Shown here one piece after another: positions 9,811 through 20,593 of a stretch of DNA of 64,000 nucleotides. Origin of the DNA: Candidatus Thioglobus perditus (GTDB taxonomy: Bacteria > Pseudomonadota > Gammaproteobacteria > PS1 > Pseudothioglobaceae); NCBI GenBank assembly GCA_002909145.1, contig PNQY01000162.1, positions 22,677 to 86,676 on the forward strand. Direction: 5' to 3'. The position numbers were made by a program, and so were the translations under genes. The notes below the pieces were generated by a model that was not told the DNA's origin, made no database searches, and worked only from the letters and a program-made list of their open reading frames with translations. The stretch's first letter is position 1. The number at the start of each line of letters is the position of its first letter.

Positions 9811-11336
9811 AGTTTTTTCATCCTTACACCTAGTATTCTTAAACTCACAAAATAAACAATTATTGCTATTGTAATAATTGTAGCAATAGAAGATATCCTG
9901 AGCCAAACATTGGCGTTTAAATAGTAATTAACCTCGTATGTAAAGGTCAAAATAAAAATAGTCATTATAAAGCTTGCAACTATAATTTTAAAAAATATTT
10001 GATATAAGTCTGTAGAGACATTGAAAATATTTTGTTTGTTTAGATAATAATAAAGTAGTAATGCATTAATAACGGCAGAAATTGATGTAGCTATTGCTAG
10101 ACCCATATGTGCAAAATAATAAGCAAAAATAACATTTAAAAATACGTTGGATACCATGGCAATTACTCCAACCTTAACCGGGGTTTTGGTATCGCCACGT
10201 GATAAAAATACCGGAGCTAAAACTTTAACCATAATAAAAGCAACAAGCCCAGAACCATAAGCCATTAAGCTTAATGATGATTGATAGCTAGCAAAAGCGT
10301 CAAATTTATCATATTGAAACAAAGTGATAATTAGAGGTTCTGCCAATATTACCAGACCAGCACAAGCCGGAACGCCCAGTAACAATCCAATTTTGATAGC
10401 GTACTCAATAGTTCTGTTAAATTTTTCACTATCTTTGTTGGCAAAATGAGTACTAAGCTTTGCCAGAGCAACTGTGGCTAGAGCAATACCAATAAGTGCC
10501 AACGGCAGCTCTAATAATCTATCAGAATAATACAGCCATGACACGCTTCCACTTACAAGAACTGAAGCTATCATAGTGTCAATTAGTAGGTTTATCTGCG
10601 ATACAGATACTCCAAATAATGCTGGAAGCATACGCTTTTTTAGAGTTTTTACTGCTGGATGATTACCACGTGCAAGTCTTGGAAGTTTTTTTATTTTTAT
10701 TAAAAATGGTATCTGAAATAATAATTGTGCAACTCCACCAAAAAATACTCCCCACGCTAAAGCCATAATTGGAGTATCCATATGTTGGGATAAGTACACT
10801 GCGCTTAATATCATAGAAATATTAAGTAATACTGGTGTAAATGCCGGTACCGCAAACTTATCGTAAGTATTAAGAATACTACCAGCAAAAGCAGTAAGAG
10901 AAATTAACAACAAATAAGGAAAAGTGATTCTGAGCATATCAGACGCTAAATTAAACTGCATTTGATCTTCAGAAAAGTAAAAACCCCAGGCAAACATAAA
11001 TATGACAACTGGTGCGGCGATAACGGTAATTAAGGTAATAACAATAAGAACAGTTAAGAACTTTGTACCAATATGGTTTATAACCTTTTGTACCTCTTCT
11101 TCACTTTTATTTGCCTTTGTATCTGCCAGAATTGGCACAAAAGCTTGAGAAAATGCACCTTCACCAAACAAACGTCTGAGAAAATTTGGTATTCTAAAAG
11201 CTACTAAAAATGCATCAGTTAAGGCGTTGGCACCAAAATATCTAGCAATAAAATAATCACGCACCAAACCCAATATGCGTGAAAGAAAAGTCATACCAGT
11301 TACAACACTGCTTGACTTTAAAAATGACCTATCCAT
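9807..11336 (-). CDS. murJ: Lipid II flippase
   Basis: Inner-membrane MOP-superfamily transporter that flips lipid II to the periplasm for peptidoglycan synthesis. The 509 residues are mostly transmembrane helices (14 expected), starting with the family signature (LSRILGLVRDYFIARYFGA, then FRIPNFLRRLFGEGAFSQAF). It sits between lpxA and yggX, where many gammaproteobacteria have lpxB. Fourteen bases separate it from lpxA, so co-transcription is likely. Confidence 0.96.
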   Translation of the reverse strand: MDRSFLKSSSVVTGMTFLSRILGLVRDYFIARYFGANALTDAFLVAFRIPNFLRRLFGEGAFSQAFVPILADTKANKSEEEVQKVINHIGTKFLTVLIVITLITVIAAPVVIFMFAWGFYFSEDQMQFNLASDMLRITFPYLLLISLTAFAGSILNTYDKFAVPAFTPVLLNISMILSAVYLSQHMDTPIMALAWGVFFGGVAQLLFQIPFLIKIKKLPRLARGNHPAVKTLKKRMLPALFGVSVSQINLLIDTMIASVLVSGSVSWLYYSDRLLELPLALIGIALATVALAKLSTHFANKDSEKFNRTIEYAIKIGLLLGVPACAGLVILAEPLIITLFQYDKFDAFASYQSSLSLMAYGSGLVAFIMVKVLAPVFLSRGDTKTPVKVGVIAMVSNVFLNVIFAYYFAHMGLAIATSISAVINALLLYYYLNKQNIFNVSTDLYQIFFKIIVASFIMTIFILTFTYEVNYYLNANVWLRISSIATIITIAIIVYFVSLRILGVRMKKL

Positions 11337-11350
11337 TGATCTTTGCTGTT

Positions 11351-12148
11351 TTACTCTTCCGTAGGTCCGCGCATAATGCCAACTTTGGAGCTACGAATAC
11401 ATTTTACAAACTGCATTACTTCAGGAGAGTCAGATTCGGAAATCTCTAGTTCATTTAACATTTGATCAAGCAATCTACCAGTTGACTCCCTGTAAACCAC
11501 TTTGAAAGCTCGTTTGATAGAGGCTATGGCTGACGAGGAGAACCCTCTACGACGCATACCTTCGGCATTAATACTTCTAACTCTTGTTTGTGTACCTGAG
11601 GCCACCATATAGGCAGGAATGTCTTTATTTACCTGGCAACCCATACCAATGTATGTATGCATACCAATCAAGCAAAATTGCTTTACCAGAGTAAAGCCGC
11701 CTAAAATTGCCCAGTCATGTACTTTTACGTGTCCAGCTAATGAGGCGTTGTTAGACATAATGATATGGTTGCCAATTTCACAATCATGGGCAATATGTAC
11801 ATAAGCCATAAGCATATTGTTTGAGCCAACTCTAGTAATAGAGCTTTCTTTTTCTGTTCCGCGGTTAATAGTGCAAAATTCACGAATAAGGTTGTCGTCG
11901 CCAATTACCAAATTAGATTCTTGACCCTCCTCGTAAGTTATATCTTGAGGATCACCACCAATTGATGCGAAAGAGTATATGTGGTTATTTTTTCCAATCT
12001 TTGTTGGACCCTGGATTACTGCATGAGATTCTACAATAGTTCCAGCATCAATTTCTACGTTAGCCCCAATAATGGCATATGCACATATCTCAGCTTTTTT
12101 ATGAACTTTTGCACTAGGATCTATTATTGCACTAGGATCTATTGCCAC
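11351..12148 (-). CDS. lpxA: UDP-N-acetylglucosamine acyltransferase
   Basis: First step of lipid A synthesis: transfers 3-hydroxyacyl from ACP to UDP-GlcNAc. The protein of 265 residues is a left-handed beta-helix of hexapeptide repeats with the catalytic His in AYVHIAHDCEIGN and a C-terminal helical domain. The N-terminus carries two near-identical hexapeptides (IDPSAI, IDPSAK) encoded by an 18-base direct repeat; against E. coli LpxA the region is not longer, so this is normal coil variation. It lies in the usual lpxD-fabZ-lpxA order; lpxB is not next to it. Confidence 0.96.
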   Translation of the reverse strand: MAIDPSAIIDPSAKVHKKAEICAYAIIGANVEIDAGTIVESHAVIQGPTKIGKNNHIYSFASIGGDPQDITYEEGQESNLVIGDDNLIREFCTINRGTEKESSITRVGSNNMLMAYVHIAHDCEIGNHIIMSNNASLAGHVKVHDWAILGGFTLVKQFCLIGMHTYIGMGCQVNKDIPAYMVASGTQTRVRSINAEGMRRRGFSSSAIASIKRAFKVVYRESTGRLLDQMLNELEISESDSPEVMQFVKCIRSSKVGIMRGPTEE

Positions 12149-12172
12149 ATTATTCTCCTCAAGAATTTTTAA

Positions 12173-12616
12173 TTATTCAGCTGCTTTTTGTGTACACATA
12201 AGCTCAGCTGTAGTGACAGTTTTTCCATCAACTAAAGCCTTGCATTTAAATTTCCATATTCCACGTTTAACTGTTATCACTTCAACTTCTAAGCGCAACT
12301 GATCACCTGGCTCCACCATTTGTTTAAATCTAACCTTATCAACCCCTACAAGCATATAAATTTGTCCATCAACTGGCTTGCCAACCTCGGATTTAAACGC
12401 TAATATTCCTGTAGCCTGAGCTAATGCTTCAACAATTAAAACTCCAGGCATAATTGGTTGTGATGGAAAATGACCAGTAAACTGAGGCTCGTTAAACGTT
12501 ATATTTTTAATTGCAACTAGTGACTTGCCAACTTCTAACTCCAAAACCCTGTCAACCAATAGAAAAGGGTAGCGATGTGGTAGAAAGTTCTTTACTTCAT
12601 TAATATTCATTTCCAT
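12173..12616 (-). CDS. fabZ: 3-hydroxyacyl-[ACP] dehydratase
   Basis: Hotdog-fold dehydratase of fatty acid elongation. The 147 residues contain [13 protein letters not shown] and the catalytic [20 protein letters not shown] block with His and Glu. It sits between lpxD and lpxA, where it competes with lipid A synthesis for 3-hydroxyacyl-ACP. A second ATG two codons in (12610) is an alternative start. Two bases separate it from lpxD. Confidence 0.97.
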   Translation of the reverse strand: MEMNINEVKNFLPHRYPFLLVDRVLELEVGKSLVAIKNITFNEPQFTGHFPSQPIMPGVLIVEALAQATGILAFKSEVGKPVDGQIYMLVGVDKVRFKQMVEPGDQLRLEVEVITVKRGIWKFKCKALVDGKTVTTAELMCTQKAAE

Positions 12617-12618
12617 AA

Positions 12619-13617
12619 TTATTTTGCCTTTAAATCTTTTAGTTTAATGTTTAAGTATTTCGTGATTTTATCAAGTTTTAATAACCACATTCCAATGTTC
12701 TGCCATTTTTTGTGACTCATTAAAGGCATAATTCCAGTGTATATTCCTGGAGATGCAATATCCTTGTCAATTGTGCTTTTGGCATTGACTATAACATCAT
12801 CACATATATTAAGATGGCCAACAATACCAACCATACCGCCGATCATACAGCGCTTACCTAGTATAGTAGATCCTGCGATACCAGTACTTGCAGCAATTGC
12901 ACAATCTTGACCAATAACTACGTTGTGTGCAATATGTATTAGATTATCTAGCCTAACTCCATCATGTATTTGAGTGTCTTCTAAGGTGCCCCTGTCTATA
13001 GTAGTATTGGCACCAATAGTTACATTATCTCCAATAACAACATTACCTAGATGTGCAATTGCATGCCAATGACCCTGTTTGTCTCTTGCATTACCAAAAC
13101 CTTCTGATCCAATAACCACTCCAGAAGATATAACTGTATTCTCACCAATTAAACAACCTTGCAAAATACTTACATTTGGATAGATGAAAGTATTATCTTT
13201 AATAATCACATTGTCTTCAATTACACTATTAGCTGAGATTGTGCAATTCTCACCGATAACAACATTTTCACCAATAACACAAGATTTTGATATTTCTGAA
13301 TTACCAATTTTTGCACTTGAGTGAATGCCGTGACTATGGCTTATTTGTTTTTTAAACAGATGAGTAGTTTTTGCAAAAGCAAGATAGACATCGTCAACCA
13401 CCAGGGCGTTAGTAGGGCAATCATCTAATAGGCCCTTGTTTATGATTACAGCTCCAGCCCTAGATCGAATCAGCTCTTGTTTGTATTTGTCATTAACAAT
13501 ATAGGTTAGTTGGTCGCCATTTGCAGACGAGCTTGTGGAAAGACTTGAAATTATTAAATTATCGTCACCAACAACATCGGCATTAATAATTTTTGCAATT
13601 TCCCCCAAGGTAATCAT
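12619..13617 (-). CDS. lpxD: UDP-3-O-(3-hydroxyacyl)glucosamine N-acyltransferase
   Basis: Third step of lipid A synthesis, adding the N-linked acyl chain. The 332 residues comprise an N-terminal uridine-binding domain, a long hexapeptide-repeat beta-helix (repeats such as [13 protein letters not shown]) and a short C-terminal helix. The catalytic His is in [13 protein letters not shown]. The start overlaps the skp stop by one base (TAATG). Confidence 0.96.
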   Translation of the reverse strand: MITLGEIAKIINADVVGDDNLIISSLSTSSSANGDQLTYIVNDKYKQELIRSRAGAVIINKGLLDDCPTNALVVDDVYLAFAKTTHLFKKQISHSHGIHSSAKIGNSEISKSCVIGENVVIGENCTISANSVIEDNVIIKDNTFIYPNVSILQGCLIGENTVISSGVVIGSEGFGNARDKQGHWHAIAHLGNVVIGDNVTIGANTTIDRGTLEDTQIHDGVRLDNLIHIAHNVVIGQDCAIAASTGIAGSTILGKRCMIGGMVGIVGHLNICDDVIVNAKSTIDKDIASPGIYTGIMPLMSHKKWQNIGMWLLKLDKITKYLNIKLKDLKAK

Positions 13618-14114
13618 TATTCAAACAACTGTCTAAGTTTATTGCTAATTATTTGTGTAATATTAATATCTTTGCTTGCATAGGCTACTTCTTGATAAAG
13701 AATCAAATCAAACTTGCCATTCTCTGCTATTTCTTTAATTACTTGATTGATTAATCTTTGAATTTCCCCAAGCTCTTGCTTGTTTCTAGCTTCTAATTTC
13801 TCTTGTAAAGACGAAGCTTTATTTTTTATTTTCTTATCTAAAGCTGCTACATTTTTTATTCTTTTATTAGCTTCTACTTTTGTTAGAGAATCTTTATTGT
13901 TGTTAAATTCGGTTATTAGTTTTTTTAGTTTTTCATTTAGCTTTATCAACTCATTCTCTTGAGGCTTAAACTCTTTGATAACATTTTGATTTGCCTGAAT
14001 AAATTGTGGTGAATTACTTACAACATGGTCTATATTAATGTAGCCAATTTTTAATGCACTAGCCTGAGATATGGCAATAAAAAATAAAGATAAAAATGTA
14101 AAGATATGTTTCAT
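13617..14114 (-). CDS. skp: Periplasmic chaperone OmpH/Skp
   Basis: Trimeric periplasmic chaperone that holds unfolded outer-membrane proteins on their way to BamA. The 165-residue protein has a signal peptide at about residues 1-20 (cleavage after SQASA) and a long Lys/Glu-rich coiled coil that forms the tentacles, ending in a segment that returns to the head (YQEVAYASKDINIT). Position between bamA and lpxD is the conserved one. Confidence 0.92.
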   Translation of the reverse strand: MKHIFTFLSLFFIAISQASALKIGYINIDHVVSNSPQFIQANQNVIKEFKPQENELIKLNEKLKKLITEFNNNKDSLTKVEANKRIKNVAALDKKIKNKASSLQEKLEARNKQELGEIQRLINQVIKEIAENGKFDLILYQEVAYASKDINITQIISNKLRQLFE

Positions 14115-14128
14115 TATTTTGTATTTAA

Positions 14129-16414
14129 TTAGAAACTAGTTCCAAGAGTAAATTCAACAGTCTTAGTTTTATCGCCTGATTTTTTAACTAGTGGCGTAGC
14201 GGCATAAATTCCAAGCGGCCCTACCGGCGTTAGCCAGGAAAAAGCCACTCCAGTTGACACGCGTATCTCATCAAAACCAATATTAGTGGCTTTTTCTTCA
14301 ACAGATCCAGCATCAATAAATGCACTCATGCGCATATTTTTACTATCATTAATAAACTTCATTGGTGAAATTACTGAGGTTCCAGCAAGTAATGATAATT
14401 CACCACCCTTGGCCTTTCCATCAGGGTAAGTTGCACCCAAAGAGTTAAAGTCAAAACCACGAACAGATGACGAGCCACCACCATAGTAACGCTTAAAGAA
14501 AGGCAGGTCTTTATCACCATAACCCTGTGCTAGGCCTAAACTACCATTAATTTTCCAAGTTATATCATTACCTAAAGGGTGATAACTTTTGTGAGACGTA
14601 TCTAGCTTGTAATATTGAAAATCGGCAATAGGTAGAGTCAGGTCAAAACTAAAATTATTTTTAGCGCCTTCAGTGGGGTAGTTAAAATTATTCAACGTGT
14701 TGTTTGACCAGTGAATATTGGTCTTTACTTCTGTTTTATCACCACTAGCACATTGAGATACTTCATAAGTAGATGCAAATGTTGTTCCACAAGTAATATC
14801 TCTACTTGAGGCTCTCAAATCCACTCCAATGCGCGTATTTTCTGTAATTGGAATACCGTAACCAAGACTAAAACCTTTTTCGTCGGTTTTATAAGAAGAT
14901 ACGTCTAAACTTTCACCATCAATTGATTTGGTAAATACACCATAACTAATAGAGTGCTTGTCTTCAGTAAAATACGGGTCTGAAAAATAGAAACTCACTT
15001 CCTGTACCGCTTTAGAATTTGAAAATGCAGCATTAAGGGTGTTACCAGTACCTAAAAAGTTACTCTCTTTGATGCCCATATTAAAAGCTGCACCAGAGCT
15101 GTTAGAATGAGATAGTCCGATTGAAAACGTACCGGTTTTGGTTTCTTCTACGCTGAAATGTAAGTTTATCTTATCATTAAAATCTTTTAATTTTGACACT
15201 TCCATTTTTACATCAGAGAAAAAGCCAAGGCGTTTAATTTTTTTAATCGATTCATCAAGTTCGGTGTTTGAATACAAACCGCCCTCAGAAATGCCGATTT
15301 CTCTACGGATAACTTCATCTTGAGTTCTTGTATTGCCAACAATAGTAATTCGATTTATATAAACCTTTTTATTAAGTGATATATCAATACTTAAGTCAAT
15401 AATATGATCTTTTGTATTCTCAGAGGTAATAGGGTCGATCTTAGCAAAGGCATAACCTTGATCAGCAAATATATCAGTAATTGCTTGAATGCTTTCTATT
15501 ACTTTTTTGCGCTCAAATACATCATCTTTCTTTATAGTTAACAAGCCTCTAAGGTCTTCAATTGACTGATTAAGTAAATCACCACTAAATTGAATATTAC
15601 CTAGCTTGTATTCAGCGCCTTCATCAATCTGTATATCGATATCAATATTTTGCTTATCATCAGACAGGTTTGTTTTTACTGTTTTTATTTTAAAATCAAG
15701 GTATCCAGAATTTATATATAGTGATTTCATTGCCTCAACACCAGCATCTAGTGCAACTTTAGAGTAATGATCTTTTTCAGTAAAGTAATTCATAATGAAA
15801 AAATCAGCCTCACCAATTTCAAACAAATCTAATAAATCGTCTTCATCGTGCACACTACCACCAGTTATTTTCATTGTGTTGATTCTTGCCACTTCACCTT
15901 CGTATATATCAAGCTCAACACCAACTCTATTTTGAGTGTCTATATCAATAGTTTTAGTAATGTTTATGCCGTAATATCCTTTTGATATGTAAGATGCCTT
16001 TAGCTGAGATATTAATTTATCAAGCTGTCTTTTGTTAAAAATATTTCCTTGTGAAAGATTCATATTTTTAAGAGTTTGATTTAGTGACTCTTCGTCAATA
16101 ACTTTGTCAGAGTAATTAATAACATCTAAATATTTAATGTGTGGATTTTCTTGTAGTTTAATTTTTAGAACCTGATTGTCTTGCGATACTTCAATATCTT
16201 TAAAAAAGCTAGTCTTATAAAGCGCGCTAATAATCTGAGAGGATGTCTGTTCATTGTATTCATCTCCAGTTTCAACTGGAAGATAGCTTAAAACTGTACC
16301 TCTAGAAATGGCATTTAAACCAATTAATTCAATACTTTTAATTGGTGATGATATTGATATTGAAGACATTAAAACACCTGTCATTAAAACAAGTAATGCA
16401 ATAATTTTTTTCAT
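14129..16414 (-). CDS. bamA: Outer membrane protein assembly factor BamA
   Basis: Central component of the BAM complex, inserting beta-barrel proteins such as LptD into the outer membrane. The 761 residues comprise a signal peptide, five POTRA domains (about residues 25-410) and a 16-strand barrel. The loop-6 VRGF motif is present (SSVRGFDFNSLG), and the chain ends in an aromatic residue (LGTSF) as barrel proteins do. Neighbours rseP and skp are the usual ones. Confidence 0.97.
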   Translation of the reverse strand: MKKIIALLVLMTGVLMSSISISSPIKSIELIGLNAISRGTVLSYLPVETGDEYNEQTSSQIISALYKTSFFKDIEVSQDNQVLKIKLQENPHIKYLDVINYSDKVIDEESLNQTLKNMNLSQGNIFNKRQLDKLISQLKASYISKGYYGINITKTIDIDTQNRVGVELDIYEGEVARINTMKITGGSVHDEDDLLDLFEIGEADFFIMNYFTEKDHYSKVALDAGVEAMKSLYINSGYLDFKIKTVKTNLSDDKQNIDIDIQIDEGAEYKLGNIQFSGDLLNQSIEDLRGLLTIKKDDVFERKKVIESIQAITDIFADQGYAFAKIDPITSENTKDHIIDLSIDISLNKKVYINRITIVGNTRTQDEVIRREIGISEGGLYSNTELDESIKKIKRLGFFSDVKMEVSKLKDFNDKINLHFSVEETKTGTFSIGLSHSNSSGAAFNMGIKESNFLGTGNTLNAAFSNSKAVQEVSFYFSDPYFTEDKHSISYGVFTKSIDGESLDVSSYKTDEKGFSLGYGIPITENTRIGVDLRASSRDITCGTTFASTYEVSQCASGDKTEVKTNIHWSNNTLNNFNYPTEGAKNNFSFDLTLPIADFQYYKLDTSHKSYHPLGNDITWKINGSLGLAQGYGDKDLPFFKRYYGGGSSSVRGFDFNSLGATYPDGKAKGGELSLLAGTSVISPMKFINDSKNMRMSAFIDAGSVEEKATNIGFDEIRVSTGVAFSWLTPVGPLGIYAATPLVKKSGDKTKTVEFTLGTSF

Positions 16415-16426
16415 ATTTTTTCTATA

Positions 16427-17764
16427 TTACAGTAAACGCGATATGTCATTATACAGCGCAACGAATGTAATTGACATAATAACAAATAAGCCAAACTTTA
16501 TTAACACTTGTTGAAGTTTTTGATTAACCTCTGAGCCTTTTATAATCTCAATTAAATAAAAGAATAAGTGACCACCATCAAGTAAAGGTATCGGCAATAA
16601 ATTAAGCAATCCCAAGCCTATACTGATTAATGCTAAAAATGATAAAAATGAAACTAGTCCAACATCAGCGCTTTTTCCAGCATAGTCTGCAATACTAACT
16701 GGACCACTAATTTGTTTTATTGACGCATCACCAATAATCATTTTTTTGATCATTTTTAGGTTTAACAATGTAAGTTGATAAACCTTTATATTTGCTGAAA
16801 CAAAAGCATCTATCAAATCCTTTTTAACTGTAACCTGCCACTCATCCATATAATTAGGATCTACTAAAACACTAACTCCAATTTTTGGCGTACCATTTTC
16901 ATCTTTTGGTGTTAAGGATAGGTTGATAATATTATTATTGCGTCTAATTACCAAATCTATTTGTTTATTAGCACTATTTTTAATAACTTTAACAAAATCA
17001 ATCCAGGATCTTATAGGGTTTCCGTTTGCTTGCAATATTTGATCTTTTGATAAAATTCCAGCTTTTGAGGCTGGGGAGTTAGGAGCAACTTGATCTATAA
17101 TTGCATCAATTTTGGGTATGGCAAACTTAAAGCCCAGATATTTTTCAATTCCTTGTTCTGGATTTGATAAAAAATCACCAGATAAATTTAACAGGTAGTT
17201 ATTTAATTCTGATGATTCTGATATTGCCTCAATATATACCGGATTAGATTCTAATGATTGAATAAAGTTAATAGAGAATTCACTAACTGTAGGGGTTAAT
17301 TCCCCATTTACACTTAGTAGTTCATCGCCAGTTTTAAATCCAGACTGCTCGGCGATGCTATTATTACTAACTTCACCAACAATTGGTTTGATGCCGTTGA
17401 TGCCAATGATAAATATAAAGGTGTAAAGAAAAATTGCAAGGATAAAATTAGCTAGTGGCCCAGCTGCAACAATAGCTATGCGCCTATAAACACTTTGATG
17501 ATTAAATGCTCTGTGTTTTTCTGAATCTGCAACATCAGACTCACTTTCGTCTAGCATTTTTACATACCCTCCAAGTGGTATCGCACATAGAGTGTATTCA
17601 GTTTCTCCGCGTTTAAATGATTTTAAAACTTTGCCAAATCCAACAGAGAACCTTAATACTTTAACGCCAAGTTTCTTAGCAACCCAAAAATGACCAAACT
17701 CATGAATGGTTACTAAAATGCCAATGGTTACTAAGAAGTATAGTAGAGAGTTAAAAAACTCCAT
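16427..17764 (-). CDS. rseP: Site-2 (intramembrane) zinc metalloprotease
   Basis: Inner-membrane protease that cuts anti-sigma factors and remnant signal peptides. HEFGH near residue 22 and LDGGH near residue 400 supply the zinc ligands; two PDZ domains lie between (about residues 125-290), the second ending near VIRRNN. At 445 residues the length is normal. The usual upstream genes dxr and cdsA are absent; a DUF971 gene overlaps its start by one base instead. Confidence 0.95.
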   Translation of the reverse strand: MEFFNSLLYFLVTIGILVTIHEFGHFWVAKKLGVKVLRFSVGFGKVLKSFKRGETEYTLCAIPLGGYVKMLDESESDVADSEKHRAFNHQSVYRRIAIVAAGPLANFILAIFLYTFIFIIGINGIKPIVGEVSNNSIAEQSGFKTGDELLSVNGELTPTVSEFSINFIQSLESNPVYIEAISESSELNNYLLNLSGDFLSNPEQGIEKYLGFKFAIPKIDAIIDQVAPNSPASKAGILSKDQILQANGNPIRSWIDFVKVIKNSANKQIDLVIRRNNNIINLSLTPKDENGTPKIGVSVLVDPNYMDEWQVTVKKDLIDAFVSANIKVYQLTLLNLKMIKKMIIGDASIKQISGPVSIADYAGKSADVGLVSFLSFLALISIGLGLLNLLPIPLLDGGHLFFYLIEIIKGSEVNQKLQQVLIKFGLFVIMSITFVALYNDISRLL

Positions 17765-18117
17765 TAAAGCTGTGAGTGTGAGTGTCCTGCATCTTTAAGT
17801 TTTTGCAAATACTCACCCCAAAGCTTATCGTAGCTTTTTGCAATCTTATGCAGATGTGACCAAGAGTAAATCCCAGAATCATGATTATCACTAAAAAATA
17901 AAGTAATCGCATAATTTCCAGTTGGCTCAATACGCTTAATTGTCACATTTTCTTTATCCACCTGTAAAGTTTCTTGTCCAGGGCCATGACCAACAACTTC
18001 TGCAGAAGGAGAGTACACTCTTAAATATTCAGAGCTTAAAGGATAGTCAACCCCATCAAAAGTAATAGTTAATAAGTTTTTTCCCTTGTTAAGGGTGATA
18101 TTAGTTGGTGTTTGCAT
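17764..18117 (-). CDS. DUF971 family protein
   Basis: A 117-residue protein of the DUF971 type (related to the N-terminal domain of gamma-butyrobetaine hydroxylase). Typical elements are LTITFDGVDYPLSSEYLRVYSPSAEV-like text and the closing block with DNHDSGIYSW and LHKIAKSYDKLWGEYL. In other DUF971 proteins cysteine and histidine residues suggest a metal or Fe-S role, which I only infer here. It is the first gene of the long minus-strand run and overlaps the rseP start (TAATG). Confidence 0.85.
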   Translation of the reverse strand: MQTPTNITLNKGKNLLTITFDGVDYPLSSEYLRVYSPSAEVVGHGPGQETLQVDKENVTIKRIEPTGNYAITLFFSDNHDSGIYSWSHLHKIAKSYDKLWGEYLQKLKDAGHSHSQL

Positions 18118-18185
18118 AATAAATAGTATGAATTAAATATAGATAGTATTTTATCAGAACTCGATTATTCATTAACCTTGAGAGT

Positions 18186-18191
18186 TATAAG
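18186..18191 (+). promoter_or_regulatory. -10 box eight bases before the dapF start
   Basis: TATAAG followed by 8 bases and then the ATG at 18200, with no Shine-Dalgarno sequence. If used, transcription would begin at or within two bases of the start codon. Confidence 0.4.
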
Positions 18192-18199
18192 TGGATAAA

Positions 18200-19024
18200 A
18201 TGCTAACTATGTTAATAAATTTTACAAAAATGCATGGGCTGGGTAACGACTTTATGGTTGTTGACAATACCTTTGGAAATATCACATTCGATACTGAGCA
18301 AGTTGTTAGTTTAGCCGACAGAAATTTTGGTGTTGGTTTTGACCAGCTTCTAGTAGTTGAGTCTAGTAATACTGTAAATATTGACTTTAGATATGTAATA
18401 TTTAATTCAGACGGCTCAGAAGTAGAGCAATGCGGCAATGGAGCTAGGTGTTTTGCTAGATTTGTAAGAGAAAGAGGTTTGAGTAATAGCAACCCTGTTG
18501 TTGTTGAGACCAGATCTGGTGTGATTAGCCTATTTATTAATAATGACAATACTGTGCGTGTTGATATGGGCAAGCCTAACTTTATTCCCGGTAGTATTCC
18601 ATTGAGTATAGATAATCAACAGGACTATTACTCGATTAATGGTTATGAATTAGGCATTCTATCTATTGGAAATCCACATTGTATAATGCTGGTTGAGGAT
18701 ATTAATGATGTAGACATAAGTAACATCGCTCCACAAATTCAACAAAGTAAATTATTGCCAAATCAGGCAAATATTGGCTTTATGCAAGTACTAAATACTA
18801 GTGAGATTAATTTGCGTGTGTATGAGCGTGGATCGGGGGAAACTCTAGCTTGCGGGTCTGGAGCTTGCGCTGCTGTTATTCATGGAGTACAGCAAGGCTT
18901 ATTGGATAGTATGGTAGTGGCACACTTAAGAGGTGGTGATGCAATTATTGAATACAAGAAAGGAGAGAATGTATTTTTATCCGGCCCCGCTGAGTTTGTA
19001 TTTGAAGGTCAAGTGGAGATTTAA
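18200..19024 (+). CDS. dapF: Diaminopimelate epimerase
   Basis: Converts LL- to meso-diaminopimelate for lysine and peptidoglycan synthesis; PLP-independent, using two cysteines as acid and base. Both are present: [12 protein letters not shown] and [12 protein letters not shown]. Three starts are possible: GTG 18191, ATG 18200 and ATG 18209. The last gives [15 protein letters not shown], closest to the family. I list 18200 because it lies 8 bases after a TATAAG box, but 18209 is nearly as good. The 3' end overlaps the convergent apaH by four bases. Confidence 0.95.
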   Translation: MLTMLINFTKMHGLGNDFMVVDNTFGNITFDTEQVVSLADRNFGVGFDQLLVVESSNTVNIDFRYVIFNSDGSEVEQCGNGARCFARFVRERGLSNSNPVVVETRSGVISLFINNDNTVRVDMGKPNFIPGSIPLSIDNQQDYYSINGYELGILSIGNPHCIMLVEDINDVDISNIAPQIQQSKLLPNQANIGFMQVLNTSEINLRVYERGSGETLACGSGACAAVIHGVQQGLLDSMVVAHLRGGDAIIEYKKGENVFLSGPAEFVFEGQVEI

Positions 19025-19824
19025 CACTTAACTGAGAATATTTTTTTATCCTTCAGCCTAATGGCACTTAAAGAGCCTCCCCAAATACATCCATGATCTA
19101 CCGGATATATATGCTTAACATTAATCTTTGATAAGGTTGACCAGTGTCCAAAAAAGATATCCACATCTTTCAAGTTTCTATTCTTGTGTGCAAACCAGGC
19201 TTTATAGCCATCTGGCGCCTGTAAATAATCCATTTTGTGTTTAAACTCCAATTCTCCATTGGATTTGCAAAAACGCATGCGCATTAATGCATTAATTGTG
19301 TACCTACATTTATCTAACTCGTTTAAATCATCGTTCCAATAATTAGGATTGTCATCATACATACTAGTTAGGAAGCTAGAAATATTATCAGATTTAAGGT
19401 ATTTTTCTACAACGCCTGAGCGCTTTAAAACCATATCAGCATCCCATTTTGGTGGAATCCCGGCATGTACTATAAGTGCATCTTTATGCTTTATTGCTAG
19501 TGGTTGTTCGCGCAAAAAATCAAGCAAATCATCCGAGTCTTTGGCGTTAATAACATCTGCAAATGTGTCTTTCTTGTTAGGATTTTTACCACCTATAGAG
19601 CAAGCCAACAAGTGAAAGTCATGATTTCCTAGCACCATAGAAGCCTTACCGTTGCTTGCTAAGTCTTTAATAAAGCGCAGTGTATCTAATGATTTATTCC
19701 CGCGATTAACAATATCCCCCAAAAAAAACAAATGATCTTTTTCTGTTGAAAATTTAATTTCTTTTAACAGTTTTTGTAGTGAATCAAAACAACCTTGAAC
19801 ATCGCCGATAAGATAATCAGACAT
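19021..19824 (-). CDS. apaH: Symmetrical bis(5'-nucleosyl)-tetraphosphatase
   Basis: Hydrolyses Ap4A to two ADP, clearing an alarmone-like nucleotide. Metallophosphatase motifs are present: GDVQGC (residues 7-12), GDIVNRG and GNHDFHLL, with a further His in VHAG. The length is 267 residues. It follows rsmA by two bases, in the conserved pdxA-rsmA-apaH order. Confidence 0.95.
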   Translation of the reverse strand: MSDYLIGDVQGCFDSLQKLLKEIKFSTEKDHLFFLGDIVNRGNKSLDTLRFIKDLASNGKASMVLGNHDFHLLACSIGGKNPNKKDTFADVINAKDSDDLLDFLREQPLAIKHKDALIVHAGIPPKWDADMVLKRSGVVEKYLKSDNISSFLTSMYDDNPNYWNDDLNELDKCRYTINALMRMRFCKSNGELEFKHKMDYLQAPDGYKAWFAHKNRNLKDVDIFFGHWSTLSKINVKHIYPVDHGCIWGGSLSAIRLKDKKIFSVKC

Positions 19825-19826
19825 TG

Positions 19827-20588
19827 TTAATTCTGCCTCTCATAGTCATTTGTTAGAGTCACAAATTCATCTACATCAAGTGTTTCTGCTCTTAATGACA
19901 AGTCAACATCAGTTTGTTCTTGTGTTAATAATGATTTCAAGCAATTTCTCAAGGTTTTTCTGCGTTGTGAGAATGCAGCCTTTACAATCTTTTCAAAAAC
20001 TTTTACATTTTTAACTTTAGAATTCATTAAAGGCTTGAGATAAACAATAGCAGAGTCTACCTTTGGTGCTGGCTCAAATGATTCTGGAGGTACAACAAAT
20101 ATCATTTCAACTTCAAAAAAAGCTTGCATCATTACGCTAAGCCTTCCATATATTTTTGATCCACTAGGGGCTGAGATTCTCTCAACAACCTCTTTTTGTA
20201 ACATAAATGTCATATCTTTAACTTTAGCTCTATTTTCAAGCAAGTGAAAAAGAATTGGAGATGAGATATTGTATGGCAAATTACCAACAACCCTGATTGG
20301 TGTTGGTAGTGTATTTAAATCAAACTTAAGAGCATCACCTTGATTGATAATTAAATTGTCTTTCTTGAAAGATTCTAATATAGAAATCAAATCTCTATCA
20401 ATTTCAATGACATTTAATTTATTTACGCACTCTAACAAGGGTAGCGTCATTGCACCCTGTCCTGGGCCGATTTCTAATAGACTATCATCACTCTTTGGTG
20501 CAATAGTAGCAACAATACGTTCAATAATTTTTTCATCGGTTAGAAAGTTTTGACCAAAGCGTTTGCGAGCCTTGTGCTTAGTGAGCAT
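19827..20588 (-). CDS. rsmA: 16S rRNA (adenine1518/1519-N6)-dimethyltransferase
   Basis: Dimethylates two adjacent adenosines near the 3' end of 16S rRNA during 30S maturation. The SAM-binding motif EIGPGQGAMT and the catalytic NLPYNIS motif are both present, as is the N-terminal RKRFGQNFL. 253 residues. It lies 5 bases after pdxA and 2 before apaH, so the three genes form an operon. Confidence 0.97.
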   Translation of the reverse strand: MLTKHKARKRFGQNFLTDEKIIERIVATIAPKSDDSLLEIGPGQGAMTLPLLECVNKLNVIEIDRDLISILESFKKDNLIINQGDALKFDLNTLPTPIRVVGNLPYNISSPILFHLLENRAKVKDMTFMLQKEVVERISAPSGSKIYGRLSVMMQAFFEVEMIFVVPPESFEPAPKVDSAIVYLKPLMNSKVKNVKVFEKIVKAAFSQRRKTLRNCLKSLLTQEQTDVDLSLRAETLDVDEFVTLTNDYERQN

Positions 20589-20593
20589 AATAA

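Noticed and set aside
12113..12147. 18-base tandem direct repeat at the start of lpxA
   Set aside because: It encodes two hexapeptide-repeat coils and the protein is not longer than its homologues here, so it is ordinary beta-helix repetition.
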